Positions 1 to 8,733 are shown, counted from the first letter of the stretch. The stretch: DNA of 64,000 nucleotides from an uncultured Dehalococcoidia bacterium (GCA_958295865.1 CATQHF010000003.1:124001-188000), one strand, 5' to 3'. Program-made: numbers and translations. The notes: generated by a model not told the origin, from the letters alone.

Positions 1-362
1 TTGCGGCAGAATCTGCTGGGCGGGATGTTGTAGGCGTTCAGCAGGCTCTGCTCAGCCTCCGTGCCCGTCAGAATCATCACGGGGATGTTGACCAGCCCTT
101 CGTCGGCGTTGATGTCCGCAAGCACTTCGGGCCCGTCCTTGCGGGGCAGCCGCAGGTCGAGGAGAATCAGGTCCGGGCGAGGCGTGCTGCGATAGGCGCC
201 CGCGCCGCGCAGCATCTCCATTGCGATAACGCCGTCCTCCGCGACCGTGACATTCGTCGTGTGCTCCGACTGCTTGATGACCTCTTCGGTCAGCCGCACA
301 TCGGCGGGGTTGTCTTCTACCAGAAGAACCTCGATTGCTCGGCCACTTGCTGTTGAAGTCAT
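1..362 (-). CDS. response regulator receiver protein (partial)
   Basis: This is the N-terminal part of a single-domain two-component response regulator; the C-terminus lies beyond the left edge. Translated from the ATG at 362, it shows the acidic pocket EDN near residue 18, the phospho-acceptor region LILLDLRLPRKDG near residues 65-77 and the ILTG switch region near residue 98. The long linker before the phospho-acceptor and the LRLP motif resemble the Rcp1 family, which accepts phosphate from cyanobacterial-type phytochrome kinases. The gene begins 19 bases after the stop codon of the histidine kinase on the same strand, so the two very likely form one operon and a cognate pair. Whether an output domain follows cannot be seen. 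Confidence 0.9.
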   Translation of the reverse strand, partial: MTSTASGRAIEVLLVEDNPADVRLTEEVIKQSEHTTNVTVAEDGVIAMEMLRGAGAYRSTPRPDLILLDLRLPRKDGPEVLADINADEGLVNIPVMILTGTEAEQSLLNAYNIPPSRFCR

Positions 363-381
363 AGCGCCCTCCTTTTACTTC

Positions 382-2541
382 TTAGTTTCGATCTTCTGCA
401 ACAGGTAGCGTGAAGCTAAATGTCGCGCCGTTTCCAAGTTCCGATTCCACCCATATCTTCCCCATGTGGCGTTCCACAATCTTGCTGCATATCGCAAGTC
501 CGATGCCGGTGCCAGGATACTCGCCCCTGCCATGCAGCCGCTTGAACATGCCGAAGATGCGATCGCAGTGCTGCGGCTCTATGCCGATGCCGTTGTCGGA
601 GATCGACATCACCCAGGACTCGCCGACCTGCACGCTCGATATGTGAATTCGGGGTGGATTTTCGCTGCGAAACTTGATTGCGTTGCTTATTAGGTTTTGG
701 AACATCTGCGAAAGCTGGTTGATGTCGCCATGCACTCTGGGCAGCCTGTCGTGCGTAACGCGCGCCTCCGCTTCGGCTATGGTTACGCGCAAGTTGGCCA
801 TAGCCTGTTCCAGCGCGCTGGAGCTTTCCACCGGCTCCAGCGGTCTGCCCTGCGTTCCCACGCGCGAGTATTCAAGCAGGTCGTTAATCAGCACCTTCAT
901 ACGGTCCGCGCCGTCCACTACATAGCCGATAAACTCGTCAGCGGTCTCGTCCAGCTGACCGCTGTAACGGTCTGAGAGCAGCTGCACAAAGCCGGATATG
1001 ACTCGCAGCGGCTCTTGCAGGTCGTGTGACGCTACATAGGCAAACTCTTGCAGTTCGGCGTTGGAGCGCGCCAGTTCATCCGCTTGCTGCGCCAGCTTCT
1101 CTTGCGCCCTCTTGCGCGGCGTGATGTCGTTGGAGTAGATCCGCAGCTGGTTGATGGCAGGAATATACACTATTCGCTGCTGGTATGTCTCATCGCCGAC
1201 ATCGATTTCGCGTGAATGAAACGCTCCGCCCGCCGTCAGGTCTTCGGCTATTGCCTCTATGTCCGTCATGATGGGATGGCGGGGCCCCAGGTCGTACAGG
1301 TTGGGGAAGCGCTGCTGCGCTATTGGATTGCAGTAGGCGATTGTGCCGTCGAGGTTAGCCTCGATTACCGGATTCGGGTTGTGCATCGGGAAGGTGGCGA
1401 GCCTGTTCTGCTGGGCGTAGAGCTGCGAGTTCACGACCGCGGGCGCTATCTGCGTGGCAACCTGTGTGAGCGTGTCGATGTCGCGCTGTCCGTAAGCGTT
1501 ATCTCTGAGGGAGCGCACATTGAGCAGTCCTATAATCTCGCCCTTGAATATCAAGGGCGCAAGAATCATGGAGCGCATATTGTAGAACACCGTGGCCGGG
1601 TAGCGCGCCCTGAGCACATCGGCGCTGCCCTGAACCAGGACGGTTTGCGCGGTTCGCACCGCGTCTTCTGCCGGCGTGTCTTCCACCGGAAACTTTTGGC
1701 CTATGCTGCGCCCCGGCGCTTCCAGCCCCAGCACATAGGCGTTGATGAGCATGTTGTCTTCAGCGTTCAAGAGGCTGATTGAAATACGGTCGAAGGTTAT
1801 GAGCTTTTGGACCTGGTCGGCAAAGTCTTGATAGACTTCGTTGATGTCCACGGATGATGAGATTACCCTGCCAATCTCAGAGAAGAGAACCTGTTCTTGG
1901 ACGAGCCGCTTCTCGAAGCGCAAACTCTCTTCCAGCGCCGTCTGCGTGTTCGTTTGCTTCGCGTACAGCAGCGAGTTTGCCACGGCTCCCGCTATCTGCG
2001 AGGCGACCTTCTCCGCCGCTTCGAGGCTGCTCTGGGAATAGGCGTTAGGATCGCTCGCTCTGAAGTGCAGCGTGCCTATGACTTCGTTCCTGGATATTAG
2101 AGGCACCGCGACCAGCCAGCGCAAGCCTGCCCTTAAGACGGGGGACTGGTTCAAAAACTGTCTTTGGGCTTCCTGATTGGAGTTGGGGCTGATGATCAAG
2201 CCGCTCCGATTTCTGGCGACCCACTCGGTTGGCGAATTAGCGATTGGCCTAACAAGGCCGGGCGCCCACTCCGGCACATTCTCCCCGGACTGGTACAGCG
2301 TTACCACCGTGCCGGCGTCGAGGTCAACGCTGTTGATGACCAGCCGCTCGAACGGGATGATGTTGCGAACCTGCGCGGCGAAACCCTCATAGACCTCTTG
2401 GATGTTCGGCGACGAGCTGATGACCCTGCCAATCTCCGCGAATATCGCGTACTCAGCCGCTACACGCCGCGCCTCGAGAACCGCGTCCCGATTATCGGGC
2501 GGCGCGGTGTTCGCGGAAACTTCCCCTGTGCGTTCTTGCAT
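382..2541 (-). CDS. GAF-GAF-PAS hybrid sensor histidine kinase, Cph1-like transmitter
   Basis: This soluble sensor kinase of 719 residues has two GAF domains in tandem (roughly 50-190 and 225-385), a PAS-like segment (about 385-480), a short coiled coil, and a HisKA/HATPase transmitter. The phospho-acceptor is His506 in SHDLQEPLR, a form typical of phytochrome-like kinases. The ATP-binding boxes are visible: N box QNLISNAIKF near 615, G1 DNGIGI near 649 and G2 GTGIGL near 677. No membrane segment is present, so it acts in the cytoplasm. I do not see the conserved Cys of a bilin-binding GAF domain, so light sensing is not supported; GAF ligands could be small molecules. The downstream response regulator is the expected partner. 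Confidence 0.93.
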   Translation of the reverse strand: MQERTGEVSANTAPPDNRDAVLEARRVAAEYAIFAEIGRVISSSPNIQEVYEGFAAQVRNIIPFERLVINSVDLDAGTVVTLYQSGENVPEWAPGLVRPIANSPTEWVARNRSGLIISPNSNQEAQRQFLNQSPVLRAGLRWLVAVPLISRNEVIGTLHFRASDPNAYSQSSLEAAEKVASQIAGAVANSLLYAKQTNTQTALEESLRFEKRLVQEQVLFSEIGRVISSSVDINEVYQDFADQVQKLITFDRISISLLNAEDNMLINAYVLGLEAPGRSIGQKFPVEDTPAEDAVRTAQTVLVQGSADVLRARYPATVFYNMRSMILAPLIFKGEIIGLLNVRSLRDNAYGQRDIDTLTQVATQIAPAVVNSQLYAQQNRLATFPMHNPNPVIEANLDGTIAYCNPIAQQRFPNLYDLGPRHPIMTDIEAIAEDLTAGGAFHSREIDVGDETYQQRIVYIPAINQLRIYSNDITPRKRAQEKLAQQADELARSNAELQEFAYVASHDLQEPLRVISGFVQLLSDRYSGQLDETADEFIGYVVDGADRMKVLINDLLEYSRVGTQGRPLEPVESSSALEQAMANLRVTIAEAEARVTHDRLPRVHGDINQLSQMFQNLISNAIKFRSENPPRIHISSVQVGESWVMSISDNGIGIEPQHCDRIFGMFKRLHGRGEYPGTGIGLAICSKIVERHMGKIWVESELGNGATFSFTLPVAEDRN

Positions 2542-2570
2542 GAGTAACTCCCGTCCCGTTGCGCTTTGGG

Positions 2571-3497
2571 CTATGGCTTCGCCTCAAGCAGTGTTCGGGT
2601 TTGCTCTACATCCAGTTGCATCTGCTTCAACAATGCTTCTACGCTGTCGAACTTCAATTCATCGCGCAGTCGCTGAACGAATTCCAGCCGTAGTACCCTA
2701 TTATACAGGTTGCTGTCAAATGACAGCAAAAACGCCTCTATGGTGCGCCCCGTGCCGTCGAATGTGGGGCGTGTGCCGATGCTGGTAGCCGCCATGTACG
2801 CTTCGCCATCAACGAAGGCGCGCGTGGCGTATATGCCGTTGCCGGGGATTGCCATCTGATGCCCCACTTCAAGGTTGGCGGTAGGATAGCCCAGCGTCCT
2901 GCCGCGCTTCTCGCCGCTGACGACCGTGCCGCTGATGGCGAAGTCGCGTCCGAGCTTCTTGGCGACATCGCTCACCTTGCCCTCGGCGAGCGCTTGCCGT
3001 ATGCTCGTGCTTCGCACGGGGTCGCCGCCTTCGGACAGCAGGTCGACGACGCTCACCGAAAAGCCGATTTCAGCGCCCAGCGACGCGAGCGTCTCCACAT
3101 TGCCCTCGCGCTTGTAGCCCATTGCGAAGTCGGGCCCGACGACCAGCCCGCGCATTCTCAGCCTGCTTCGCAGCAGTTCGACGAATTTCTTTGCCCTAAG
3201 ACTGGCTAGCTCGAGGTCAAACCGGATGGGGATGACAAAGTCGACGCCAAGTTCTTTGAGCAGGCGTATTCGCTCTTCGATGCCGGTGATGTACTGCGGG
3301 CGAAAGTTTGGATTGAGCACGGAATCGGGATGGTTGCGAAAGGTTAGCACGCCTGCCATGCAGCCTTTGGCGGCGGCTTCTCGGATGACTTTGGCAATCA
3401 GGCGCTGATGACCCCGATGCACACCGTCAAAGACGCCGATGGTGAGCGCCGAGTCCCTGTCGATGGACGCCTGTGCCAGCTCCTGGTCGATTCGCAT
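2571..3497 (-). CDS. ribF: bifunctional riboflavin kinase / FAD synthetase
   Basis: This 308-residue protein makes FMN from riboflavin and then FAD from FMN, using ATP, in the cytoplasm. The N-terminal adenylyltransferase half carries the nucleotide-binding GVFDGVHRGHQ motif near residues 22-32 and the VGPDFAMGYKREG segment near 140. The C-terminal riboflavin kinase half carries GRTLGYPTANL near 200, which binds the flavin and ATP phosphates. The length is normal for the family. It lies 29 bases upstream of the histidine kinase start on the same strand, so it could be read together with it, although no functional link is obvious. Confidence 0.97.
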   Translation of the reverse strand: MRIDQELAQASIDRDSALTIGVFDGVHRGHQRLIAKVIREAAAKGCMAGVLTFRNHPDSVLNPNFRPQYITGIEERIRLLKELGVDFVIPIRFDLELASLRAKKFVELLRSRLRMRGLVVGPDFAMGYKREGNVETLASLGAEIGFSVSVVDLLSEGGDPVRSTSIRQALAEGKVSDVAKKLGRDFAISGTVVSGEKRGRTLGYPTANLEVGHQMAIPGNGIYATRAFVDGEAYMAATSIGTRPTFDGTGRTIEAFLLSFDSNLYNRVLRLEFVQRLRDELKFDSVEALLKQMQLDVEQTRTLLEAKP

Positions 3498-3642
3498 TGC
3501 GCCTTACTCGCCTGATTGCGGATGTGTAAGATTCAGTCGCTCCGGTCGCGGTACGCCCCGCGCCCGTACAAGGGCGAAATCGTGTAGAGGAGTATAGCAG
3601 ACAGAGGAGAGCGATTCTATAACATTTCAAGCCAACGCCGCG

Positions 3643-4833
3643 CTATTGGGTGAAGCGACGGGTCAGCAGCAGCAGGCTCGCGGGCAGAATCATCGCCGTT
3701 ATGCCGCCCATTATCAGCATAGTCGCGTTCAGGCTGAGCGCGTCGGCGATTACGCCGTATGCGATGGGCGCGACGACCGTGCCAATCTCGTTGGTCGTGT
3801 AGAAGAAGCCGTAGTAGCGTCCGCGCCTGCGCGCCGGGACATATTCGGCGACGGTCGCGTACAGAATGGATGATGTGCCGTTCAGCCCGATGCCCAGCAG
3901 CACAAGCAGGGGAATCATCGTCGCCATTGGCGCGTAGAGCGCGAGCGCGATGAGCGCGGCGGTCAGCCCTTTCGTCGCCCATATCAGGCTGACCGTGCTG
4001 AAGCGGTCGCCAAGCCAGCCCACGATGAACTTGCCCGCCGCGCCGCCAATGAACACGAAGGTCAGCATGCCGATTGCCTGCGACGCGTCCATGTCCCGGG
4101 AGATTAGCACGAATGGCAGGAATGTCAGCGCCGCCGTGCGCGCGGTGGAGTCGAGCATGCCGATGCCGCTCAGCGTGGCGAACGCACGCAGCCGAGTGTC
4201 GCCGCCATCCCGCGCTATCGCCTCCGATTCTTCGGCGGCGGGCTTGCCTATGTCAACGCCGCGGCGTGTCAGGGCAGCGGCGACCATGAATGCCAGGCTT
4301 GCCAAGCCGGTAATCCAGAGTATCTGCCGCCAGCCCATGCTGACCGCGATGGCGGCGGCTACGATGGGCGGCGCAAGCAGCTTGCCAAGGTCTCCGGCGA
4401 AGTTCACCGTGCCCACCGCGGTCGAGCGCCCCTTGTCGTCGTAGGCGCGCGACACCATGCTGGACGCAAGCGGATGCTGGAAGCCGCCGCCAAGCCCGCC
4501 GATGAAGCTGAGCACGATAAGCGTTCCGAACATGGGCGCAAGCGCCATGCCCACAAGCCCTATGGACACCCAGCCGTTGCCCAGCACCAGCAGCCAGAAC
4601 TCGCCCATCTGCTCGGCGAGGAAGCCCGCGGGTATCTGGAGCACCGCGGAAGCGCCGCTGAATGTGGCGCGCAGCATCCCGACCTGCGTGAACGATAGGT
4701 TCATATCGCGCTCAATCAGGGGCAGCAGCGGAAACATCAGCGCGAAGTGCAGGTCGCTCCAGATGTGCATCACAGAGCCAAAGTATAAGGTTCTGCGGCT
4801 TCGCGGCGCGCGGGTGATGAAGTTCAATAGCAT
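3643..4833 (-). CDS. MFS transporter
   Basis: The 396-residue product looks like a 12-helix major facilitator superfamily permease, with a glycine- and alanine-rich pattern of hydrophobic segments and a central cytoplasmic loop near residues 180-215. The substrate is not evident. The first helices resemble the FOSMIDOMYCIN/CynX-like branch of small-molecule exporters, but this is only an impression. The gene is divergent from the methyltransferase gene, with about 56 bases between the starts. A TATAAT hexamer on the minus strand (4844-4849) lies about 10 bases ahead of the ATG and no ribosome binding site is visible, so a leaderless or very short-leader transcript is possible. Confidence 0.88.
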   Translation of the reverse strand: MLLNFITRAPRSRRTLYFGSVMHIWSDLHFALMFPLLPLIERDMNLSFTQVGMLRATFSGASAVLQIPAGFLAEQMGEFWLLVLGNGWVSIGLVGMALAPMFGTLIVLSFIGGLGGGFQHPLASSMVSRAYDDKGRSTAVGTVNFAGDLGKLLAPPIVAAAIAVSMGWRQILWITGLASLAFMVAAALTRRGVDIGKPAAEESEAIARDGGDTRLRAFATLSGIGMLDSTARTAALTFLPFVLISRDMDASQAIGMLTFVFIGGAAGKFIVGWLGDRFSTVSLIWATKGLTAALIALALYAPMATMIPLLVLLGIGLNGTSSILYATVAEYVPARRRGRYYGFFYTTNEIGTVVAPIAYGVIADALSLNATMLIMGGITAMILPASLLLLTRRFTQ

Positions 4834-4889
4834 AGTGGCGTGGATTATACTACGATTGCGAACGAAATATCAGTGAAGGAGTAGGTGTG

Positions 4890-5507
4890 ATGACGGGAGA
4901 CAGCGACCGATATTGGGATGAGGTATGGGAAGCGGGGGCGCAAGGCTCGCCGCATGACGGCGCTGACGCGCTGCTTGTGGCAGAGCTGGCGGGCATGGAG
5001 CCTGGACGCGCCCTCGACATGGGCTGTGGCGACGGGAGCAACGCCGTCTGGCTGGCAGAACGCGGCTGGCGCGTAACGGCGGTTGACTTCTCGCGCAAAG
5101 CCGTGCAAGCGGGCAGGCGAAACGCCGACGCAGCGGGCGCGGCGGTTGAGTTCATCGTGGCGGATGCCGCAACATACCGGCCGCAAGGGTCGTATGACCT
5201 GGTTGCCTCATTTTACATTCAGCTTCCGCCCGTCCAAAGGGCTGCTATGCTCTCGCGCATGCGCGCCGCCCTGAGGCCGGGCGGGATGCTGCTGTTCGCA
5301 AGCCATGACCGCTCCACGCCGCCCCCGGGGTGGTCGAAGGATGACTTGGCAACGCTCACGAGCGTCGACGAGGTTGTGGCTGAGCTTGGAGGGATGGAGA
5401 TTGAGCGCGCGCTGGTCGTCGAGCATGGAGAGCCGTCCGAGCACGACGCGCACGGGCATGGGCTGAACAGCACGGTCGTCATCGCAAGGGCAAGGGGCGG
5501 AGGATAA
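4890..5507 (+). CDS. class I SAM-dependent methyltransferase
   Basis: This small methyltransferase of about 205 residues carries the S-adenosylmethionine-binding motif ALDMGCGDGSNAVWLA near residues 32-47, followed by VTAVDFSRKAV as motif II. It resembles the TehB/UbiE-like branch of methyltransferase domain 11/25 proteins; the acceptor substrate is unknown. The ATG at 4890 is chosen because AAGGAG at 4876-4881 lies eight bases ahead; an in-frame GTG at 4887 is the alternative. It is divergent from the MFS gene. A complete MITE-like element begins three bases after its TAA stop codon. Confidence 0.88.
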   Translation: MTGDSDRYWDEVWEAGAQGSPHDGADALLVAELAGMEPGRALDMGCGDGSNAVWLAERGWRVTAVDFSRKAVQAGRRNADAAGAAVEFIVADAATYRPQGSYDLVASFYIQLPPVQRAAMLSRMRAALRPGGMLLFASHDRSTPPPGWSKDDLATLTSVDEVVAELGGMEIERALVVEHGEPSEHDAHGHGLNSTVVIARARGGG

Positions 5508-5510
5508 TGT

Positions 5511-5685
5511 TAGGCTCTGTGGACATTTCGACTTTTCATCTCATCATTCCCGCTCACCCACCCGTCATTCCTGCGAAAGCAGGAATCCAGCGCTTTGAGA
5601 TGGTCTAAAATATGCGAAAGCGCCTACATTCTGAGATTCTGGATTCCCGTTTTCACGGGAATGACGCAAATGTCCACACAACCTA
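5511..5685. mobile_element. MITE-like element, complete copy with terminal inverted repeats
   Basis: This 175-base element has 18-base imperfect terminal inverted repeats, TAGGCTCTGTGGACATTT at the left (5511-5528) and AAATGTCCACACAACCTA at the right (5668-5685). Inside are two strong hairpins of the form ATTCCTGC-GAAA-GCAGGAAT and ATTCCCGT-TTTC-ACGGGAAT. It has no coding capacity. The outermost TA at each end fits a TA target duplication, as made by Tc1/mariner/IS630-type transposases, but no such transposase is present in the window. Related copies lie near 9371, 18915, 33993 and 59966. The right end supplies the TAG stop codon of the chorismate mutase gene. Confidence 0.8.
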
Positions 5686-6051
5686 GTCGTCGGTTCGCCA
5701 CTTGCGGAGGTTCGCAGCGCCCCGCAGGTACACATTCACCAGGTCTTTGGCGGGCTTGTCGGTGTTGATGAGGATGAGCGCGCGGATGCACTTGGATTGT
5801 GAGCCGGGAACATCAATCTCTACGGCGTCCAGCAGCGCGACATAAGTCCAGCCCATCAGGCGGGCGGCGGCGGCGGGGAAGTCGGCGTTGAGGTCGGGCG
5901 TCGTGGTGAAGAACGCCGCCGCCACATCGTCGGGGTCGATGTCGTTGGCAGCCACGAGTTCGTCCAGCATCTCCCTGGTGGCGTTGAACACATCGTCCTT
6001 GTTGTTGCTTTCGGCGGTGGTCGCGCCTCTTATGCCTCGGACTTTGGACAT
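5683..6051 (-). CDS. aroH: chorismate mutase, AroH type
   Basis: The 122-residue protein is a monofunctional chorismate mutase of the trimeric Bacillus AroH class, converting chorismate to prephenate on the way to phenylalanine and tyrosine. It shows the N-terminal VRGIRGATT with the active-site arginine, a VEIDVPGS segment with the expected glutamate, and KCIRAL with the second arginine. It lies 24 bases downstream of trpA on the same strand, so two branches of aromatic amino acid synthesis sit together. Its last codon and TAG stop (5683-5685) fall exactly on the right terminus of the MITE-like element, so the original C-terminal tail may have been replaced. Confidence 0.95.
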   Translation of the reverse strand: MSKVRGIRGATTAESNNKDDVFNATREMLDELVAANDIDPDDVAAAFFTTTPDLNADFPAAAARLMGWTYVALLDAVEIDVPGSQSKCIRALILINTDKPAKDLVNVYLRGAANLRKWRTDD

Positions 6052-6075
6052 CCTAAAAGCACTCTCCGGTTAATG

Positions 6076-6876
6076 TTACTGCCGTTCTACGCCCCTGAGC
6101 TGCCTTATGAACTGTGAGGCGGTCATTGCCGCGTCTTCGATGGAGGCGCGGCTGACGCTATCGAGGAGCGCGCTGCCCACAATCGCGCCGTCCGCGAAGC
6201 GCCCGATGCGCTCCACATGCTCATGCCGCGACACGCCAAACCCAACTAGCACCGGCAGATCGCTGTGGCTGCGTATGCGCCGCACCAGTTCCTCTACGCC
6301 GCCCGACAGCTCGGACCTTGCGCTCGTTACCCCCGTAACGCTAACGCAGTATATGAAACCCCTTGCCTGTTTGCAAGCCTGCGCGATGCGCGCCTCCGTG
6401 CTTGTGGGCGCGAGCAGCGGAATCAGATGTATATTCCGCGATTCCAGTATCGCCTGATAGGGGGACGCTTCTTCCGGCGGCAGGTCGGGGATGATAACGC
6501 CGTCCAATCCCGCATCCGCGGCGTCCTTGCCAAACCGCTCTATGCCATAATTCAGGAACGGGTTCAGATACCCCAGGAATATGAGCGGCGAATCGATGCC
6601 CCTTGTTCGCAGGCTTGCCACGCTCTCTATCGATGTCTGAAGGCTTGCCCCCTGTTCGAGCGCGTGGAAGCTCGTCATCTGAATCGTGGGCCCGTCCGCG
6701 AGCGGATCGCTGAAAGGCACCCCTAGTTCGAGCATGTCCGCGCCCGCTTCCAAGATGGACGCCGCCATCGCCTCGGATATTTGCCGATTAGGGTAGCCCA
6801 GGGTGATGAATGGGACGAGCGCGGACTTGCCCTCGTTCCTGAGCGCCGCCAGTGTTGTGTCGATGCGGTTTGCCAT
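6076..6876 (-). CDS. trpA: tryptophan synthase alpha subunit
   Basis: This 266-residue TIM-barrel protein cleaves indole-3-glycerol phosphate to indole, which passes to the beta subunit. The signature LELGVPFSDPLADGP near residues 51-65 contains the catalytic Glu and Asp, and the phosphate-binding VGFGVS and GSALL segments are present near 210-235. The length is normal. No trpB or other trp gene is seen in the window, which is unusual because trpA usually follows trpB. Instead it lies 16 bases after a CPBP protease gene and is followed by aroH, apparently in one minus-strand transcript. Confidence 0.97.
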   Translation of the reverse strand: MANRIDTTLAALRNEGKSALVPFITLGYPNRQISEAMAASILEAGADMLELGVPFSDPLADGPTIQMTSFHALEQGASLQTSIESVASLRTRGIDSPLIFLGYLNPFLNYGIERFGKDAADAGLDGVIIPDLPPEEASPYQAILESRNIHLIPLLAPTSTEARIAQACKQARGFIYCVSVTGVTSARSELSGGVEELVRRIRSHSDLPVLVGFGVSRHEHVERIGRFADGAIVGSALLDSVSRASIEDAAMTASQFIRQLRGVERQ

Positions 6877-6892
6877 TGTTGCGCTAGTGTCC

Positions 6893-7666
6893 TCAATTAA
6901 GCATTTCGTACTGGATTATGGATACTCCGTTGGATATGGTGTGCATGGCTATCGGGGGCCAGAGCGATCCTGTGCGTATGTAGAGCCACGCAATCAGCAT
7001 ACCAGAAACGAAGATTATCGGCATTACATCGAGGTCGAGGTGTACCAGAGCGAACACCGCCGAGCTGATGAGCGCGCCTTTCAGACTGCCCAGCCTGATG
7101 ATTAACCCTGCCAGAATGAAGCCGCGAAACAGAATCTCTTCGATGAAGGGACCCAGAACTATAATGTCAAAGTAGAGTATAGGCGTGATGCTATCGGCGA
7201 GTAGATCGTCGATGGATTCCTGCTCAGGTATCAGCGCCTCTACGCCAAGCGTGCTGATGAACAGGGTGTATCCCACGTTAAATCCCCAGCTCATCGCAAG
7301 CGCAAGCGGCACGAGCAGCAACAGGTGGGCGAGCGCGGGGCGGCGAAAGCCCAGCGCGCGCCAGGACACGCGGTATTTGCGTAGGCTGAAGAACCAGACG
7401 CCCGCCAGCATCGCGCCGTAGCCCATCACAGCGCCCAGGTGGTATTCCAAGGCGCTCCGGGCGTCTTCCGGCGTCGCCAGAAGGACGACAAGCGCCACGA
7501 CGACGGAGACGACGAACAGCCCGACGATGAGCAGCGCCGCCTTGACCACATCCCAGACATTCCAAGGTACGGTCAGAGTGTTATCTACGAATATGGCGGC
7601 GCAGCCGGTGGCGTCATCGGGGCGTGAGCGACGGTCGGCGGCATACTCCGGACGATAAGGCGGCAT
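6893..7666 (-). CDS. CPBP family intramembrane metalloprotease
   Basis: The 257-residue membrane protein has about seven hydrophobic segments and the CAAX-protease/bacteriocin-processing (Abi, RCE1-like) motifs: EEILFRG near residues 171-177, with the paired glutamates and the arginine, and later FALVHLDLD and AMHTIS, which carry the two metal-binding histidines. It is expected to be an intramembrane glutamyl protease. Substrates of bacterial members are mostly unknown. The gene lies between the MBL hydrolase and trpA genes on the same strand. The Arg/Asp-rich first 25 residues may not be translated; an internal start just before the first helix would also fit. Confidence 0.9.
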   Translation of the reverse strand: MPPYRPEYAADRRSRPDDATGCAAIFVDNTLTVPWNVWDVVKAALLIVGLFVVSVVVALVVLLATPEDARSALEYHLGAVMGYGAMLAGVWFFSLRKYRVSWRALGFRRPALAHLLLLVPLALAMSWGFNVGYTLFISTLGVEALIPEQESIDDLLADSITPILYFDIIVLGPFIEEILFRGFILAGLIIRLGSLKGALISSAVFALVHLDLDVMPIIFVSGMLIAWLYIRTGSLWPPIAMHTISNGVSIIQYEMLN

Positions 7667-7703
7667 AGGTCTTAGAGCGGTTCGTCAGCTCCGCGCCCGC
7701 CGC

Positions 7704-8345
7704 TTAGCTTTCCCTCCACAGCACATCGCCATAGAGGTCGTCGGGATGCTCGCGCGAGGCGAAATCGGCGTACTCCTCTTTGGACGCCTGCAAGTGTCCG
7801 TCATCGCCGTGTCCGGGGAACACATTCACATCATCGCCGAGCGTGAACAGCTTGGTCGTGATGCTCTCGATGAGCTGCTTCAGCTTCTCAGGCGAACCAG
7901 ACTTGCCGGGGCCGCCGGGGAACAGGGTGTCGCCGGAAAAGAGGTGTCCGTCCGTGTGATAGCAGGTCGAGCCGGGCGTGTGTCCGGGCGTGAACACCGC
8001 CGTCAGGCTGACGCTGCCGGCGGACACGACATCGCCATCGTTCAGCAGTATGTCCGCGGGCCTGGACAGCGCGTCGGCGTCGTGCGTGCCAATGCCGACG
8101 GGCGCTTGTATCGCCGCCGTTACATCGTCGAAGCCGAGCAGGTGATCCATGTGGTTGTGCGTTATGAGTATCGCCTTCACATCCGTCGTCTTAGCCAGCT
8201 TGATGAGCTCGTCCGGCTCGGCGGGCGTGTCGATTAGTATGCTCTCGTTAGTCTTGGGGCAGACTACGAGATAGGCGTTGTTGCCATAGGGCCCGCACTC
8301 CAGCTTGTGGATAGTAATGGCGTCGTCCTGAAAGTGAGGTGTCAT
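7704..8345 (-). CDS. MBL-fold metallo-hydrolase, glyoxalase II-like
   Basis: This 213-residue beta-lactamase-fold hydrolase carries the metal-binding signature THNHMDHLLG near residues 62-71 and the further ligands in FTPGHTPGS (about 118), HLFSGDTLF (about 131) and VFPGHGD (about 178). The size and the single compact domain match the YcbL/glyoxalase II-like group, which hydrolyses thioesters such as S-lactoylglutathione. The real substrate cannot be told from sequence, and glutathione may be absent from this organism. It is the first gene of a likely four-gene minus-strand run and is divergent from a small unknown gene at 8419. Confidence 0.9.
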   Translation of the reverse strand: MTPHFQDDAITIHKLECGPYGNNAYLVVCPKTNESILIDTPAEPDELIKLAKTTDVKAILITHNHMDHLLGFDDVTAAIQAPVGIGTHDADALSRPADILLNDGDVVSAGSVSLTAVFTPGHTPGSTCYHTDGHLFSGDTLFPGGPGKSGSPEKLKQLIESITTKLFTLGDDVNVFPGHGDDGHLQASKEEYADFASREHPDDLYGDVLWRES

Positions 8346-8418
8346 ATCTTCTCCTAGAAGTCTGATAGTATGTGGTTTGTGCCGAAATTATATCAGCAAT
8401 CCCGATGAGGTGTTTTAG

Positions 8419-8685
8419 ATGGCGGACTTGGGACTTACGGTCAAGCACGGTTCGGACGGCAAGCGCATAGAGATGCAGTGCGAGCACCAGAACGGGCTTG
8501 TGTATGTCGTGCGCGGCGAGGCGAGTTGGGTCTGCTCGGACGAACTGCTGCACGCCCATGCGCTTGCGGGCTTCTTCCGCGAACTGGTGGAACTTGACGA
8601 TGAGCGTATCGGCGATGTGATGCAGCGCTGGGGCATATATTACAGGCAGCGCGCGCTCGCCGCCGATGCCGCCGACCATTCCTGA
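8419..8685 (+). CDS. small hypothetical protein
   Basis: This encodes 88 residues that I do not recognise. It starts at an ATG with GAGG eight bases or so ahead. The sequence is well balanced and soluble, with WVCSDELLHAHALAGFFRELVE near the middle suggesting amphipathic helices, and contains two cysteines and several histidines but no clear metal-binding pattern. Codon use is like that of its neighbours, so it is probably a real gene. It is divergent from the MBL hydrolase and convergent with the decarboxylase beta subunit gene. Confidence 0.6.
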   Translation: MADLGLTVKHGSDGKRIEMQCEHQNGLVYVVRGEASWVCSDELLHAHALAGFFRELVELDDERIGDVMQRWGIYYRQRALAADAADHS

Positions 8686-8710
8686 ACATCCGCGCCCTCC
8701 ACGCCGCCAG

Positions 8711-8733
8711 CCCCCTCCCTCCGGGAGAGGGGG
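8711..8733. terminator. GC-rich hairpin between convergent genes
   Basis: CCCCCTC (8711-8717) can pair with GAGGGGG (8727-8733) around a short interior. It lies between the ends of two convergent genes and may act as a bidirectional terminator. It lacks a T-run, and the sequence resembles a widespread dispersed repeat of the CCCTCTCCC type, so its role is uncertain. Confidence 0.35.

Noticed and set aside
382-2541. Kinase as a true light-sensing phytochrome
   Set aside because: The transmitter is Cph1-like, but no chromophore-binding Cys motif or PHY-domain signature could be recognised in the GAF domains.
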